In this document: positions 1 through 6,865 of the stretch, one piece after another | How positions within the stretch are numbered: the first letter of the stretch is position 1 | Layout of the letters: the number at the start of each line of letters is the position of its first letter | DNA from: a virus | DNA length: 27,553 nucleotides | Direction: 5' to 3' (one strand) | IMG/VR virus record: IMGVR_UViG_3300046782_000266 | Location: 1 to 27,553 of that record | The notes under the pieces: generated by a model | The model's input: the letters and a program-made list of their open reading frames with translations, nothing else | Databases searched by the model: none | What the model was told of the DNA's origin: nothing | Made by a program: the position numbers and the translations under genes

Positions 1-726
1 GTTCGACGGTTGCACCAAATCCTTGTGACCGATCATCGGATTGCGATCCAACCATTGCTCGGCCACCGCGTAATTCAGCATCGGCGACAAGGCACGCAGA
101 TCACGATGCACCGTGGCATCGGTGATCGTGCGGTCGCCACCGTCGACATCCTTCAACTCGACCGCGTGCATCTGGTCGGTGCCGGCGAGTTTGTAACGCG
201 CGATTGGTGCTTGGTTCAACCGCTCGGTTTTGAACTTGCGAATCTGGCCGACCGTCAAATTCGCCACCAATTTGTTCGGTCCGAAATACGCGACCAGGCG
301 ATTAATCTTGCGGCGCAAATCCTTCCAGGACACGCGGCCGGATTTTTTCTTTTTGGTTTTGAGGTCGAATCGTGGCGCCGTCAAAACGTCCTCAAAATAA
401 TAAGTGGCGAGTTGACCGAGGGTGAGAGTTTTGGGATTGACGTCGCGCGCGTGGCCAGCGGTGCCATCGAGCTCGGCCACCTGGCGCGCCGTGGCGCGTT
501 GCCGGTCGGCCTCAACCTCGGCTTGCAGTTCGGGAATCAGGCTATACGCTTCTCGCATCGTGCCACTGATGGCCAATCGCGTTTTGCGTTTCTGTTTGGG
601 TTTGCCGTCGACGGTGATGGTCCACGTTACGAGTGCATAGAGTTTGCCGGTCTGACGATCACGCCACACCGATCCGGTGTTGTTGCCGCGTGTGCGGCCG
701 GTGGTTTTTCTTTTCGTTTTTGCCAT
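1..726 (-). CDS. int: Tyrosine-type site-specific integrase, N-terminal part (runs off window)
   Basis: Phage integrases of this family join attP and attB by strand exchange through a catalytic tyrosine. On the minus strand an open frame of 242 codons starts at ATG 726-724 and continues past base 1. Residues 15-75 (GSVWRDRQTGKLYALVTW, then basic residues) look like an AP2-like arm-binding domain. Residues 100-232 look like the SAM-like core-binding domain, ending in a typical stretch (TVHRDLRALSPMLNYAVAEQ, then LDRNPM). The catalytic domain with the Arg/His/Tyr residues lies outside the window, so activity cannot be judged. AGGA sits about 9 nt before the ATG. The gene points away from the attachment core at 923-973, the usual arrangement. 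Candidate arm sites lie just upstream of its start, so the enzyme may repress its own promoter. Confidence 0.88.
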   Translation of the reverse strand, partial: MAKTKRKTTGRTRGNNTGSVWRDRQTGKLYALVTWTITVDGKPKQKRKTRLAISGTMREAYSLIPELQAEVEADRQRATARQVAELDGTAGHARDVNPKTLTLGQLATYYFEDVLTAPRFDLKTKKKKSGRVSWKDLRRKINRLVAYFGPNKLVANLTVGQIRKFKTERLNQAPIARYKLAGTDQMHAVELKDVDGGDRTITDATVHRDLRALSPMLNYAVAEQWLDRNPMIGHKDLVQPSN

Positions 727-752
727 TGCTTAGTTGTCCTTTGTTGGGGTGT

Positions 753-789
753 CACTATCACGCGCGCGCCGTTTTCACTATCACGCGCG
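753..789 (+). repeat. Left pair of direct repeats, candidate integrase arm sites
   Basis: Two identical 14-bp copies of CACTATCACGCGCG begin at 753 and 776, 23 bp apart and in the same orientation. They lie between the integrase start and the tRNA-Lys core. Three more copies of the CACTATCACRCG word lie on the other side of the core. A weak related word occurs at 849-857. Confidence 0.6.
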
Positions 790-797
790 ACCTGTTC

Positions 798-827
798 AGT
801 GTCTCATCCGCTGTATTCAGGTGTCAA
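798..827 (-). promoter_or_regulatory. Candidate integrase promoter
   Basis: On the minus strand there is a perfect TTGACA (bases 827-822) followed after 18 nt by a weak -10-like GACACT (803-798). The two left-hand arm-type repeats (753-766 and 776-789) lie between this site and the integrase start. The -10 match is poor, so this is a weak call. Confidence 0.25.
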
Positions 828-922
828 CGGTTGCACACGCATGAATAGCAGTATCACTAAGCAAAAAGGCGGGTTTGAGCGATTACACGGCGAGTTGATT
901 GGAGTGCTGAAAGTGGCCGATG

Positions 923-973
923 CGATGACTCTTAATCAGCGGGTCGCAGGTTCGAATCCTGCACGGCTCACCA
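923..973 (+). other. attP core: 3' part of a tRNA-Lys(CTT) gene
   Basis: The sequence reads as an anticodon arm with the 7-nt loop CTCTTAA (929-935, anticodon CTT at 931-933), a variable region, a full T arm (GCAGG, TTCGAAT, CCTGC), the 3' acceptor strand ACGGCTC, discriminator A and an encoded CCA (971-973). The anticodon stem pairs except at 925/939. Upstream of 923 no normal D arm or matching acceptor strand with correct spacing is visible: GAGCGAT at 877 pairs at only 5 of 7 positions and leaves about 20 nt too many. Phages that integrate in tRNA genes carry such a 3' part so the gene is restored after crossover. A degenerate complete tRNA is the less likely alternative. Confidence 0.75.
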
Positions 974-1016
974 AAACACTCAGTAAAAACGCAAAATCAC
1001 AACTCGCAAACGCCGC

Positions 1017-1059
1017 TACTATCACGCGGCACTATCACACGGCCGGCACTATCACACGT
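1017..1059 (+). repeat. Right triplet of direct repeats, candidate integrase arm sites
   Basis: Three copies of YACTATCACRCG begin at 1017, 1030 and 1047, in the same orientation as the left pair. Spacings are 13 and 17 bp. Two sites on one side of the core and three on the other resembles the P and P' arms of lambda attP. Binding by the integrase is inferred from position and repetition only. Confidence 0.6.
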
Positions 1060-1213
1060 CGGCCGTTTGTGCGTGCGCGCCACCTCGACGGCGCCGCACT
1101 AAATAAATCTCGACACCTCGACGATCCGACCTGGCACCAGCACGTGCTACGGCCGGATTTTGTTTTTTGACACCGCACGCGAATCACCACCGGCCGGCAC
1201 GGATTAGGAACCG

Positions 1214-1530
1214 TTGTCGACCTGGTGCGGTTTTGTGGATTTGGTGATTCGCCACTGCGCACGCACGTTGCGGATCGAGTTGCCACTGGTCCAACCAGGT
1301 GCAACCAACGCCGGCGAGTTCTATGCCATTAGCTTCGCGTCGACGTTGGCCAGGCCGGTGCCGGTCGACAACTCAACCACGGCGCCGCGTGCGCCGACTA
1401 CCAGAAGCACCGCGGCCGCACCGGCCGGATTGGCGTCGCGTTGGGGGACGCCACCGATCCGGTGCACGTGTTCCCTCGTTGCGGTCGCCGGTGCTTCTGG
1501 TCTCAACCGTTGGAGATCGACCACGTATGA
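1214..1530 (+). pseudogene. Possible decayed or frameshifted small gene
   Basis: No single frame spans this stretch with a credible start, yet codon use looks coding in two adjacent pieces. From about 1235 to 1360 the frame beginning at TTG 1214 gives IELPLVQPGATNAGEFYAIS. From 1333 to 1530 another frame gives QLNHGAACADYQKHRGR and later RCGRRCFWSQPLEIDHV before a TGA that overlaps the ATG of the next gene. The Cys pair followed by LEIDHV faintly recalls an HNH/zinc-ribbon protein, but no complete motif is present. A frameshift near 1360 would join the pieces. It may instead be chance open frames in GC-rich DNA. Confidence 0.28.
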
Positions 1531-2006
1531 AACGCAGAACCAAAACGTGCGCCGCTTGTCCTGGTGGACCGCGCGAGTTGCCGATCAAGGCGTTCGGCCT
1601 CGACGCGTCGAAAGACGATCAACGGAATTTTTATTGTCGCGAGTGCGTGCGCCGCAAACAGGGCGAACGCCGTGCGGCGCAAAAGGTCGGCCGGCAATCA
1701 CCAGCGACGCGACCGGCGCATCGGCTCATTCGCCGACCGGCGCCGTTTGTGATGCCGGCCGTCGAGGTGCCGGCACTCGACCGCTTTGTGCCGTTGGTGC
1801 TCGGCGCACTGGCCGACGGCGCACGCGCGCAAGGTGAGATCGTGGAGTTCGCGCACCAGCGAATGCCGCGGCGCGTGCAACGTCGGATCGTCGAGGACCA
1901 GGTAACGATGGCCATCGGTGAACTGTTCCAGCGGCGCGCGATCTCCACGCGTGGTGAGGCCGATGGCCGTGTCTATTTCCGGCGCGAGTTTGTGCGCCGC
2001 TGGTGA
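1527..2006 (+). CDS. Small zinc-finger protein with basic C-terminal region
   Basis: This 159-residue protein has an N-terminal CxxC...CxxC cluster (C8, C11, C37, C40; CAAC and CREC with FGLDASKDDQRNFY between), a four-cysteine zinc finger common in small phage proteins. The C-terminal half (EIVEFAHQRMPRRVQRRIVE, later GRVYFRREFVRRW) has a helix-turn-wing look, so DNA binding is a reasonable guess. I chose ATG 1527 because the cysteine cluster starts there, GGAG lies 11 nt upstream, and the ATG overlaps a TGA in another frame (GTATGA). Residues further upstream in this frame look non-coding. The specific function is unknown. Confidence 0.62.
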   Translation: MKRRTKTCAACPGGPRELPIKAFGLDASKDDQRNFYCRECVRRKQGERRAAQKVGRQSPATRPAHRLIRRPAPFVMPAVEVPALDRFVPLVLGALADGARAQGEIVEFAHQRMPRRVQRRIVEDQVTMAIGELFQRRAISTRGEADGRVYFRREFVRRW

Positions 2007-2015
2007 GGTCGACCG

Positions 2016-2870
2016 ATGCCGTATTTGCACGCCGAGGACAAACGCGCGTGGCGCATTCGATACCGGCCAAAGCAACGCGCATACACGGCCGCGTGGCACG
2101 CGGCGCATCCGGAATATGCCGAGCAACGCGCCGCACGTGACAAAGCAAAACGCGCCGCGGCGCGTGCCGTGCGCGTGGCCGAACGTGAGGCCGAATTGGT
2201 GGCCAGGTACGGATCGAAGGAAGCGGCCACGCAAGCAAAACAACGTGCCTGGCGAGAAGCGAATCGGGACAAACTGCGCACGTGGCGAGAAGCGAATCGG
2301 GAACGATTGTGCGAACAAGAACGCGCCAGGTATTACGCCAACGTGGACCACCACCGAGAAAAGGCCAGGCGCGCCGGCAACCACTATCGCGCGCGCAATG
2401 CTGAGAAGGTGCGGCAACGACGGAAAGAACTTTATGAGGCGAACATCGATCACAAACGCGAGCTCGGCCGGAATTCAAAACGACGTCGCGACCGCGGCCG
2501 GTGCGTGGTGTGCGATACGCGACCGCGCGGATCGGCTTCCTGGTCGACCGCGATTGTGGTCGAGGGTTTCACGATCAACGTGAACACGTGCTCGACCGAG
2601 TGCACCGACCTGGCGCGCCAGCACTATCAACACCAGGTCGAGAACGTGCGCCGGTGTTTTAGTTGTCAACGCCGGCAACGACGATCCGATAAAAGTTGGT
2701 TTGAAATTGTCGATTTACCTTTGAAGCGATTTTTTGTGCCGACGTGTTCGCCGGCATGTTTGGACCAAACAAAACAACAACTAGCAAAGGAGAAGCAATG
2801 GCTAAAAGAAGCAACGCAAAAACTGACGGAGTTACGCCGAATCTTAAGAGGTCGGAAACAGAACCACTAA
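2016..2870 (+). CDS. Basic repeat protein with two C-terminal zinc ribbons
   Basis: This 284-residue protein is very rich in Arg, Lys and Ala. Residues about 20-150 consist of short charged helical repeats such as WREANRDKLRT / WREANRERLCE and YYANVDHHREKARR. At DNA level a 20-bp word is repeated exactly at 2250-2269 and 2283-2302. The C-terminal part carries two clusters, RCVVC...CSTEC and RCFSC...CSPAC, which look like zinc sites. Similar charged repeats precede the nuclease domain in some phage endonuclease VII-type proteins, but I see no HNH motif, so I do not assign nuclease activity. GAGGT precedes the ATG. Its 3' end overlaps the next gene by 73 bp. Confidence 0.68.
   Translation: MPYLHAEDKRAWRIRYRPKQRAYTAAWHAAHPEYAEQRAARDKAKRAAARAVRVAEREAELVARYGSKEAATQAKQRAWREANRDKLRTWREANRERLCEQERARYYANVDHHREKARRAGNHYRARNAEKVRQRRKELYEANIDHKRELGRNSKRRRDRGRCVVCDTRPRGSASWSTAIVVEGFTINVNTCSTECTDLARQHYQHQVENVRRCFSCQRRQRRSDKSWFEIVDLPLKRFFVPTCSPACLDQTKQQLAKEKQWLKEATQKLTELRRILRGRKQNH
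2786..2792 (+). promoter_or_regulatory. Strong ribosome binding site fixing the next start
   Basis: AAAGGAG lies 5 nt before ATG 2798. It sits inside the end of the preceding gene and selects 2798 over the earlier in-frame ATG at 2744, which has no comparable site. Confidence 0.7.
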
Positions 2871-3091
2871 GCGTGAAATGTGCCGAAGAGTCTGGCCTAA
2901 CAACCAGTCTGGCCGTGATCGAAATTCTGGGATTGGTAGGGCGCGATGTGTTGGCGCGAAGAATTACGCCGGCCGAGGCCAATGCGTTTTCGAGTGCCAT
3001 CGGCAAAATGATCAGGATGGTCGATTTGCAATACAAGCATGGGACTCAAGGCGCCGGTGGTGGCCGGCGTATCTTGAGTCTCCAAGTTTGA
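2798..3091 (+). CDS. Hypothetical small protein
   Basis: This 97-residue protein begins MAKRSNAKTDGVTPN. Its middle (SLAVIEILGLVGRDVLARRI, then TPAEANAFSSAIGKMIRMVD) is predicted by eye to be two amphipathic helices. It ends in a Gly-rich basic tail. The start rests on the excellent AAAGGAG site. It overlaps the preceding gene by 73 bp in a different frame, so the two are probably translated from one message. I do not recognise the family. Confidence 0.6.
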   Translation: MAKRSNAKTDGVTPNLKRSETEPLSVKCAEESGLTTSLAVIEILGLVGRDVLARRITPAEANAFSSAIGKMIRMVDLQYKHGTQGAGGGRRILSLQV

Positions 3092-3136
3092 ACCGCCTTG
3101 CATTAGCGGAATTGTAAGACCAGACAAACGCGAAAG

Positions 3137-3155
3137 GCAACGCCGGTGCCGTTGC
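3137..3155 (+). other. Small hairpin before a ribosome binding site
   Basis: GCAACG (3137-3142) pairs with CGTTGC (3150-3155) around a 7-nt loop. It lies in the 82-bp gap before the gene at 3174, next to GGAGAG. No T-run follows, so it is not a typical terminator; it could affect translation of the next gene. Confidence 0.3.
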
Positions 3156-3173
3156 AGATCGGAGAGTTGGACC

Positions 3174-3464
3174 ATGTTAGACGAACAACGATTTGAGATC
3201 GTCGAGGGTGCCGGCGAGTTGCTTATTTTTCAGTGCGGCGAGTGCTGGCAAGTGTGGTTGAACAAAGAACAGGATTTCGATGGTGTGCTGGTCGGCACCG
3301 GCATCGACCACGCCGAGGCCATGCAACTCGCGATTGAATTCTTGCTCGGTGCGGTGCGCGTGTTGCGCAACGTGCTCGATCAAGCGGTGCCGACCGAGGC
3401 CAGCACCAACGGCGCCGGCGTGCCACCTCGACCACCGGATTTCGGAAGCACGACCGGTGGTTGA
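3174..3464 (+). CDS. Hypothetical small protein
   Basis: This 96-residue acidic protein starts MLDEQRFEIVEGAGELLIFQ, followed by CGECWQVWLN. It has alternating strand-like segments, one CxxC pair (CGEC), then a helix (DHAEAMQLAIEFLLGAVRVL) and a Pro/Gly-rich tail. GGAGAG stands about 10 nt before the ATG. The first 80 residues look like a compact alpha/beta fold. I do not recognise it. Confidence 0.6.
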   Translation: MLDEQRFEIVEGAGELLIFQCGECWQVWLNKEQDFDGVLVGTGIDHAEAMQLAIEFLLGAVRVLRNVLDQAVPTEASTNGAGVPPRPPDFGSTTGG

Positions 3465-3537
3465 TGCCGTCGGTTTTGGCCTGTGGAAAAGGTTTGAAGC
3501 TTTAACGATCCGCGGTCGAGTTTTGCACAGTGTAAAA

Positions 3538-4281
3538 ATGATGCAGACAAGTGGCGATCAAAATATTTTTCGGACCTTCCAACCACCGCTCGGCGATGCC
3601 ACGCGCCGTGGTCTCGTTCTCGACTTCGACGCGCAAGTGTATGGCGTGATTGACAGTTGGGCGCGTGACCACGGCGCCACGTTCGCGGTGGTGTTGGACC
3701 AGGTGGCGACCGAGTTGGCCAGTGAGATCATCGCCGCGGCGCATCCGGCCGACACCGCGGCACAACCTTTGCGGATTTTAGATTTAGATTTAGATCGATT
3801 GATTGGGAGATCGATCCGGCCGGCGCGTGACGGTTGTGGAAAACCTTGTCCGAGTGCTTATCCGCAACCGGTGGACTCGCACGCGTCGGCCGTTCCTGGT
3901 GCCGGTCTCGGCGTTGGCAATAACGTCGAGGCACCGGCGCCGGCGCCAGACCGCACGCGCACCATTCTCGACTACTACGTGGCACTCACCGGCAACCGGT
4001 TGAAAGCGGCCGACTACACAAACGTTAAATTGGTTCTCGATCTACCGGACCTGGTGATTCAGTGCGGCATCCTGCACGCACTCAACTATGCCACCAGGCC
4101 GGTTGGTTCATTTGCCTATTGCGTGCGCGCAATGGAAAACTTTTTAGGTGCTCACCTCGACCTCGAAGCAACGTGCGCGACGTTGATCGACAAGTTGCTT
4201 CGCAAACGCGCCACCGGTCAGTTGGTGCTACCACTGGCCGGCGAGAAATTACTGATTGGAGAGTTTCAAAACGATGACTGA
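3538..4281 (+). CDS. Putative replication or DNA-binding protein with DnaD-like C-terminal region
   Basis: From ATG 3538 the protein has 247 residues. The N-terminal part (FRTFQPPLGDATRRGLVLDF, then DAQVYGVIDSWARDHG) is unrecognised and a variable Pro/Ala linker follows. The C-terminal part (ILDYYVALTGNRLKAADYTN, then LVIQCGILHALNYA and VGSFAYCVRAMENFLGA) resembles the helical DnaD/DnaB_2 domain pattern, in which a YYxxLTG helix is followed by a YxxxAIxNxL-like helix. That similarity is judged by eye only. The start is uncertain: GTG 3457, just before the stop of the previous gene, or ATG 3541 are also possible, and no good ribosome binding site precedes any of them. It overlaps the next gene by 8 nt. 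Confidence 0.55.
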   Translation: MMQTSGDQNIFRTFQPPLGDATRRGLVLDFDAQVYGVIDSWARDHGATFAVVLDQVATELASEIIAAAHPADTAAQPLRILDLDLDRLIGRSIRPARDGCGKPCPSAYPQPVDSHASAVPGAGLGVGNNVEAPAPAPDRTRTILDYYVALTGNRLKAADYTNVKLVLDLPDLVIQCGILHALNYATRPVGSFAYCVRAMENFLGAHLDLEATCATLIDKLLRKRATGQLVLPLAGEKLLIGEFQNDD

Positions 4282-6154
4282 GAACGATCCGCAAACGATC
4301 TGGAAACGCATCAAGGTGCCGAACGCGTTGGCCGCGGCCGGTTGGAAATTAATCCGGCGCGACACCTCGGCGCCGTTCGCACTGGTCAACGAATCATTGG
4401 ACCTCGACACCGGTGGCTTTCCCGATCCGACGGAAGCGATCTCGGCCGGTCGCGTGTTGATGGCCGAACGTGCGGCCGTGGCCGACGATGGTGGCGTTGG
4501 TGCCGGTGGCGCCGAGCTCGCCAGCGGCGACCGGCCGGCCGTGTTGCCGGTGAACCTGGTGGACGAAGGATGGCGTTTGCATCGCCAGCACCGCGACATC
4601 CGCGACGGCAAACGCGAGATGATTGGCCACCTGGCGCAACGCGGCCGCGGTCTCAACAAACTGCAAACGGCGATTCACGTCGATCCGGCCGACGCGGTGG
4701 CCGAGGCCATCACACTCGAACGCCAACGCCAGTTTGAGATCGAGGCACGCGAAACCGGCACCACCGATCTCGAACTGATGGCCGAGGCCGGCGACGACGT
4801 ATTGGACCAGGCCGATCTCGGCGACAACGTGGCCGGCGTCAACGTGAACGGCAACGGCAACGGCCACCACCAGGACTCGACGCCGGCCGAGATCATGCTG
4901 GCACTCGACCGCATCCGGATCGACGGTGGCACGCAACAGAGATCGCTATTCGATCCGGCCGTGCTCGAAGATTACGCCGAGGCCATGCATCGCCAGAACG
5001 ATGCCGACTTTCCCGCGGTCGATGTCTTTTTCGACGGTGCCGATTACTGGTTGGCCGATGGTTTCTATCGCGTGGCCGCACGCCGGCAATTGCACCTCGA
5101 CGACATCGCGGTACACGTGCGCGAAGGCACGCAACGCGACGCGGTTCTCTTTTCACTCGGCGCCAACGCGCACCACGGATTGCCACGCACGCCAGACGAC
5201 AAGCGGCGCGCGGTGCTGGTGATGTTGCGCGATCCGGAATGGGCTTCCTGGTCGGATGCAGTGATCGCCGACCGCGTGCGCGTGTCGTTGCCGTTTGTGC
5301 GCAAGTTGCGGCGCCAGGTCGAGGCCGAGACCAACGCGGCCACCTCGGCCGGCACCGACGCCAGCGACGCGCCAGGCGTCGAGAACGCGCCGGCAACACC
5401 GCAACCAACGCGGCGCCGTGGTCGCGATGGTCGCATCCAGGAAACGGCACGCATCGGCAAACGCGATACGGCCGGCGAGTTGACCGAGGCCGCACAACTC
5501 ACACTCGACGATCCGACGTTGCCGGATTCTGGCACCTCAAATGAGGTCGAAAAATCGGCAACGGTGCCACCGTTGGAAACACCAACACCAACAACGCCAC
5601 CGAGTGACGATCCACCGGCGAGTGAACCAGGTGAGGCACCGCGGCGATGTAGCAGATGCGCTAAGACACTCAGCAATGGCGACTTTCAAAACGTGGCCGG
5701 CGAGTGTTGGGATTGCGCCGGCAAAGGAATCTCCACGGTCCTCGGCGCGCATCGCACGTTTGCCGACCTCGGCACGCCGCACAAATTGAAAGTGAGTTTG
5801 TACTTTGTGCCGGCGCACGGTCGGAATGTGTACGTGTCGATCACCGGTGGTGGACTCACCACCGATCACAATCTCGACGTGACCGACATCGAGTTGCCGG
5901 CGCCGATCTTCGACCTGGTGAAACGGCACCTCGGCCGAGCACGGCGCGCCATGAATGCAGTGATGCGTGCGGCGCCGGCAAAAGCCCAAAGGAAACCGGC
6001 CGCGGTCGCCAAGTTGAAACGCGTGCCGACCACGAAGAAATCGAGCACTAAGAAAATCGCAAAGGCGCCAGGAAAAACTCGAGAACTTAAACCGGCAAAA
6101 CGTGGTGCAGTTGGACCAACGAAAACGCGCCGGCCACCGAGCAAAAAGAAATGA
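4274..6154 (+). CDS. ParB-like nuclease-domain protein with zinc ribbon and lysine-rich tail
   Basis: This 626-residue protein has an N-terminal helical part (RLHRQHRDIRDGKREMIGHL), then a ParB/Srx-like domain at about 209-345. Key stretches there are GTQQRSLFDPAVLEDYAEAM, YWLADGFYRVAARRQL (in the place of the family's D-G-x-H-R motif) and the helix-turn-helix-like WSDAVIADRVRVSLPFVRKL. Asn/Gly/Thr/Pro-rich linkers flank it. A CxxC...CxxC ribbon (RCSRC...CWDC) follows, and the last 60 residues are Lys/Pro/Ala-rich, like histone H1 tails. I chose ATG 4274, which overlaps the previous stop (ATGACTGA), over TTG 4256; GGAGAG lies upstream. A role in DNA binding is inferred. The tail contains a 21-bp segment shared exactly with 21232-21252. 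Confidence 0.8.
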   Translation: MTENDPQTIWKRIKVPNALAAAGWKLIRRDTSAPFALVNESLDLDTGGFPDPTEAISAGRVLMAERAAVADDGGVGAGGAELASGDRPAVLPVNLVDEGWRLHRQHRDIRDGKREMIGHLAQRGRGLNKLQTAIHVDPADAVAEAITLERQRQFEIEARETGTTDLELMAEAGDDVLDQADLGDNVAGVNVNGNGNGHHQDSTPAEIMLALDRIRIDGGTQQRSLFDPAVLEDYAEAMHRQNDADFPAVDVFFDGADYWLADGFYRVAARRQLHLDDIAVHVREGTQRDAVLFSLGANAHHGLPRTPDDKRRAVLVMLRDPEWASWSDAVIADRVRVSLPFVRKLRRQVEAETNAATSAGTDASDAPGVENAPATPQPTRRRGRDGRIQETARIGKRDTAGELTEAAQLTLDDPTLPDSGTSNEVEKSATVPPLETPTPTTPPSDDPPASEPGEAPRRCSRCAKTLSNGDFQNVAGECWDCAGKGISTVLGAHRTFADLGTPHKLKVSLYFVPAHGRNVYVSITGGGLTTDHNLDVTDIELPAPIFDLVKRHLGRARRAMNAVMRAAPAKAQRKPAAVAKLKRVPTTKKSSTKKIAKAPGKTRELKPAKRGAVGPTKTRRPPSKKK

Positions 6155-6594
6155 TCGGCGATCTCAAAAAACCACGGCGCAACCGCATCGAGCACGATCA
6201 ACAGTGTTCCTTTTTTGATTGGTTGCGCATCAACGAGAAGCGACACGCCACGCTCAAATTGTTTTATGCCATTCCGAACGGTGGCCAACGTGACCACGCC
6301 ACGGCGATCTCGTTGTACCTCGAAGGCGTCAACGCCGGCGTGCTCGACACGCATTTGCCGGTGGCGCGCCAGGGGAAGGCCGGATTGTGGATCGAGTTCA
6401 AAAGCGACCGCGGCACACTCTCGACCAGGCAACGCGAATTCATCGAGTTGATCGAGGGTGAAAATCACCTGGTCCACGTGGTGCGCGAGTGGACCGAGGC
6501 CGCACGGATCGTGGTCGCATACCTCGATCTCAAAGGTCTGGCCGTGCCACCACCACCACCACCACCGCACCACGATATGAGGCCGACGACGTGA
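6151..6594 (+). CDS. VRR-NUC domain nuclease
   Basis: VRR-NUC proteins are PD-(D/E)XK nucleases, and phage versions act like small junction or structure-specific nucleases. This 147-residue protein shows the family pattern: E14 in the first helix, IPNGGQRDHATAISLYLEGV at 41-60, GVLDTHLP with D66, LWIEFKSDRG with E82 and K84, and Q94 in STRQREFIEL. These match the expected catalytic D-ExK set. The tail has a run of seven prolines encoded by a CCA repeat (about 6547-6570). ATG 6151 overlaps the preceding TGA (ATGA), so it is translationally coupled to the ParB-like gene. It probably serves phage recombination or replication. Confidence 0.88.
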   Translation: MIGDLKKPRRNRIEHDQQCSFFDWLRINEKRHATLKLFYAIPNGGQRDHATAISLYLEGVNAGVLDTHLPVARQGKAGLWIEFKSDRGTLSTRQREFIELIEGENHLVHVVREWTEAARIVVAYLDLKGLAVPPPPPPPHHDMRPTT

Positions 6595-6782
6595 TGCGCC
6601 GCTATACACTCCGATTGGTCGAGGTGGCCGTGTTGCTAGTGGCCACGGCCGGCGCGTTGGAGGTGGGATTGAGATTGAAACGGTTGTTGATTGTTTTTGT
6701 CCTGGTGTTGTTGTTGGTGGTGATCACCGTGCTGGTGTTGACAGTGATCGAACGCGCGCGCGGTCGAGGTGATGCCAGGTGA
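6594..6782 (+). CDS. Small two-segment membrane protein
   Basis: From ATG 6594 this 62-residue protein reads MRRYTLRLVEVAVLLVATAG, then a second very hydrophobic segment (LLIVFVLVLLLVVITVLVLT) and a basic end (ERARGRGDAR). Two membrane helices with positively charged termini are clear. The ATG shares one base with the stop of the nuclease gene. Its N-terminus is similar to that of the next tiny protein (MKHRTLNIVEMATWLIVIVL), suggesting duplication. A holin-like role is possible from size and topology but unsupported by lysis genes nearby. Confidence 0.6.
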   Translation: MRRYTLRLVEVAVLLVATAGALEVGLRLKRLLIVFVLVLLLVVITVLVLTVIERARGRGDAR

Positions 6783-6865
6783 AACACCGCACACTCAACA
6801 TCGTCGAGATGGCCACCTGGTTGATCGTGATCGTGTTGACGGTCCTGGTGTTGTTTTACAAATGA
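6779..6865 (+). CDS. 28-residue membrane peptide
   Basis: GTG 6779 overlaps the previous TGA as GTGA. The frame encodes 28 residues: a short polar start (MKHRTLNIVEM) and one membrane helix (ATWLIVIVLTVLVLFYK). The stop at 6863-6865 overlaps the ATG of the next gene. Its first 12 residues align with those of the 62-residue protein: basic residues, TL, a hydrophobic residue, VE, a hydrophobic residue, A. The overlap on both sides and the paralogy argue that it is a real gene, though it is too short for routine prediction. Confidence 0.5.
   Translation: MKHRTLNIVEMATWLIVIVLTVLVLFYK

Noticed and set aside
877-973. Complete tRNA-Lys gene
   Set aside because: Only the anticodon arm, T arm and 3' acceptor are convincing. 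A 5' acceptor at 877 pairs at 5 of 7 positions and leaves about 20 extra bases, so I treat it as a 3' part serving as attachment core.
10-1170. Long + strand open frame over the left end
   Set aside because: It runs antisense to the integrase, crosses the tRNA-Lys core and the arm repeats, and its protein has no recognisable pattern. The minus-strand frame gives a clear integrase.
1137-1170. Possible terminator: palindrome AGCACGTGCT followed by a T-rich run
   Set aside because: The palindrome has no loop, about 10 bases separate it from the T-rich stretch, and no gene on the + strand ends before it.
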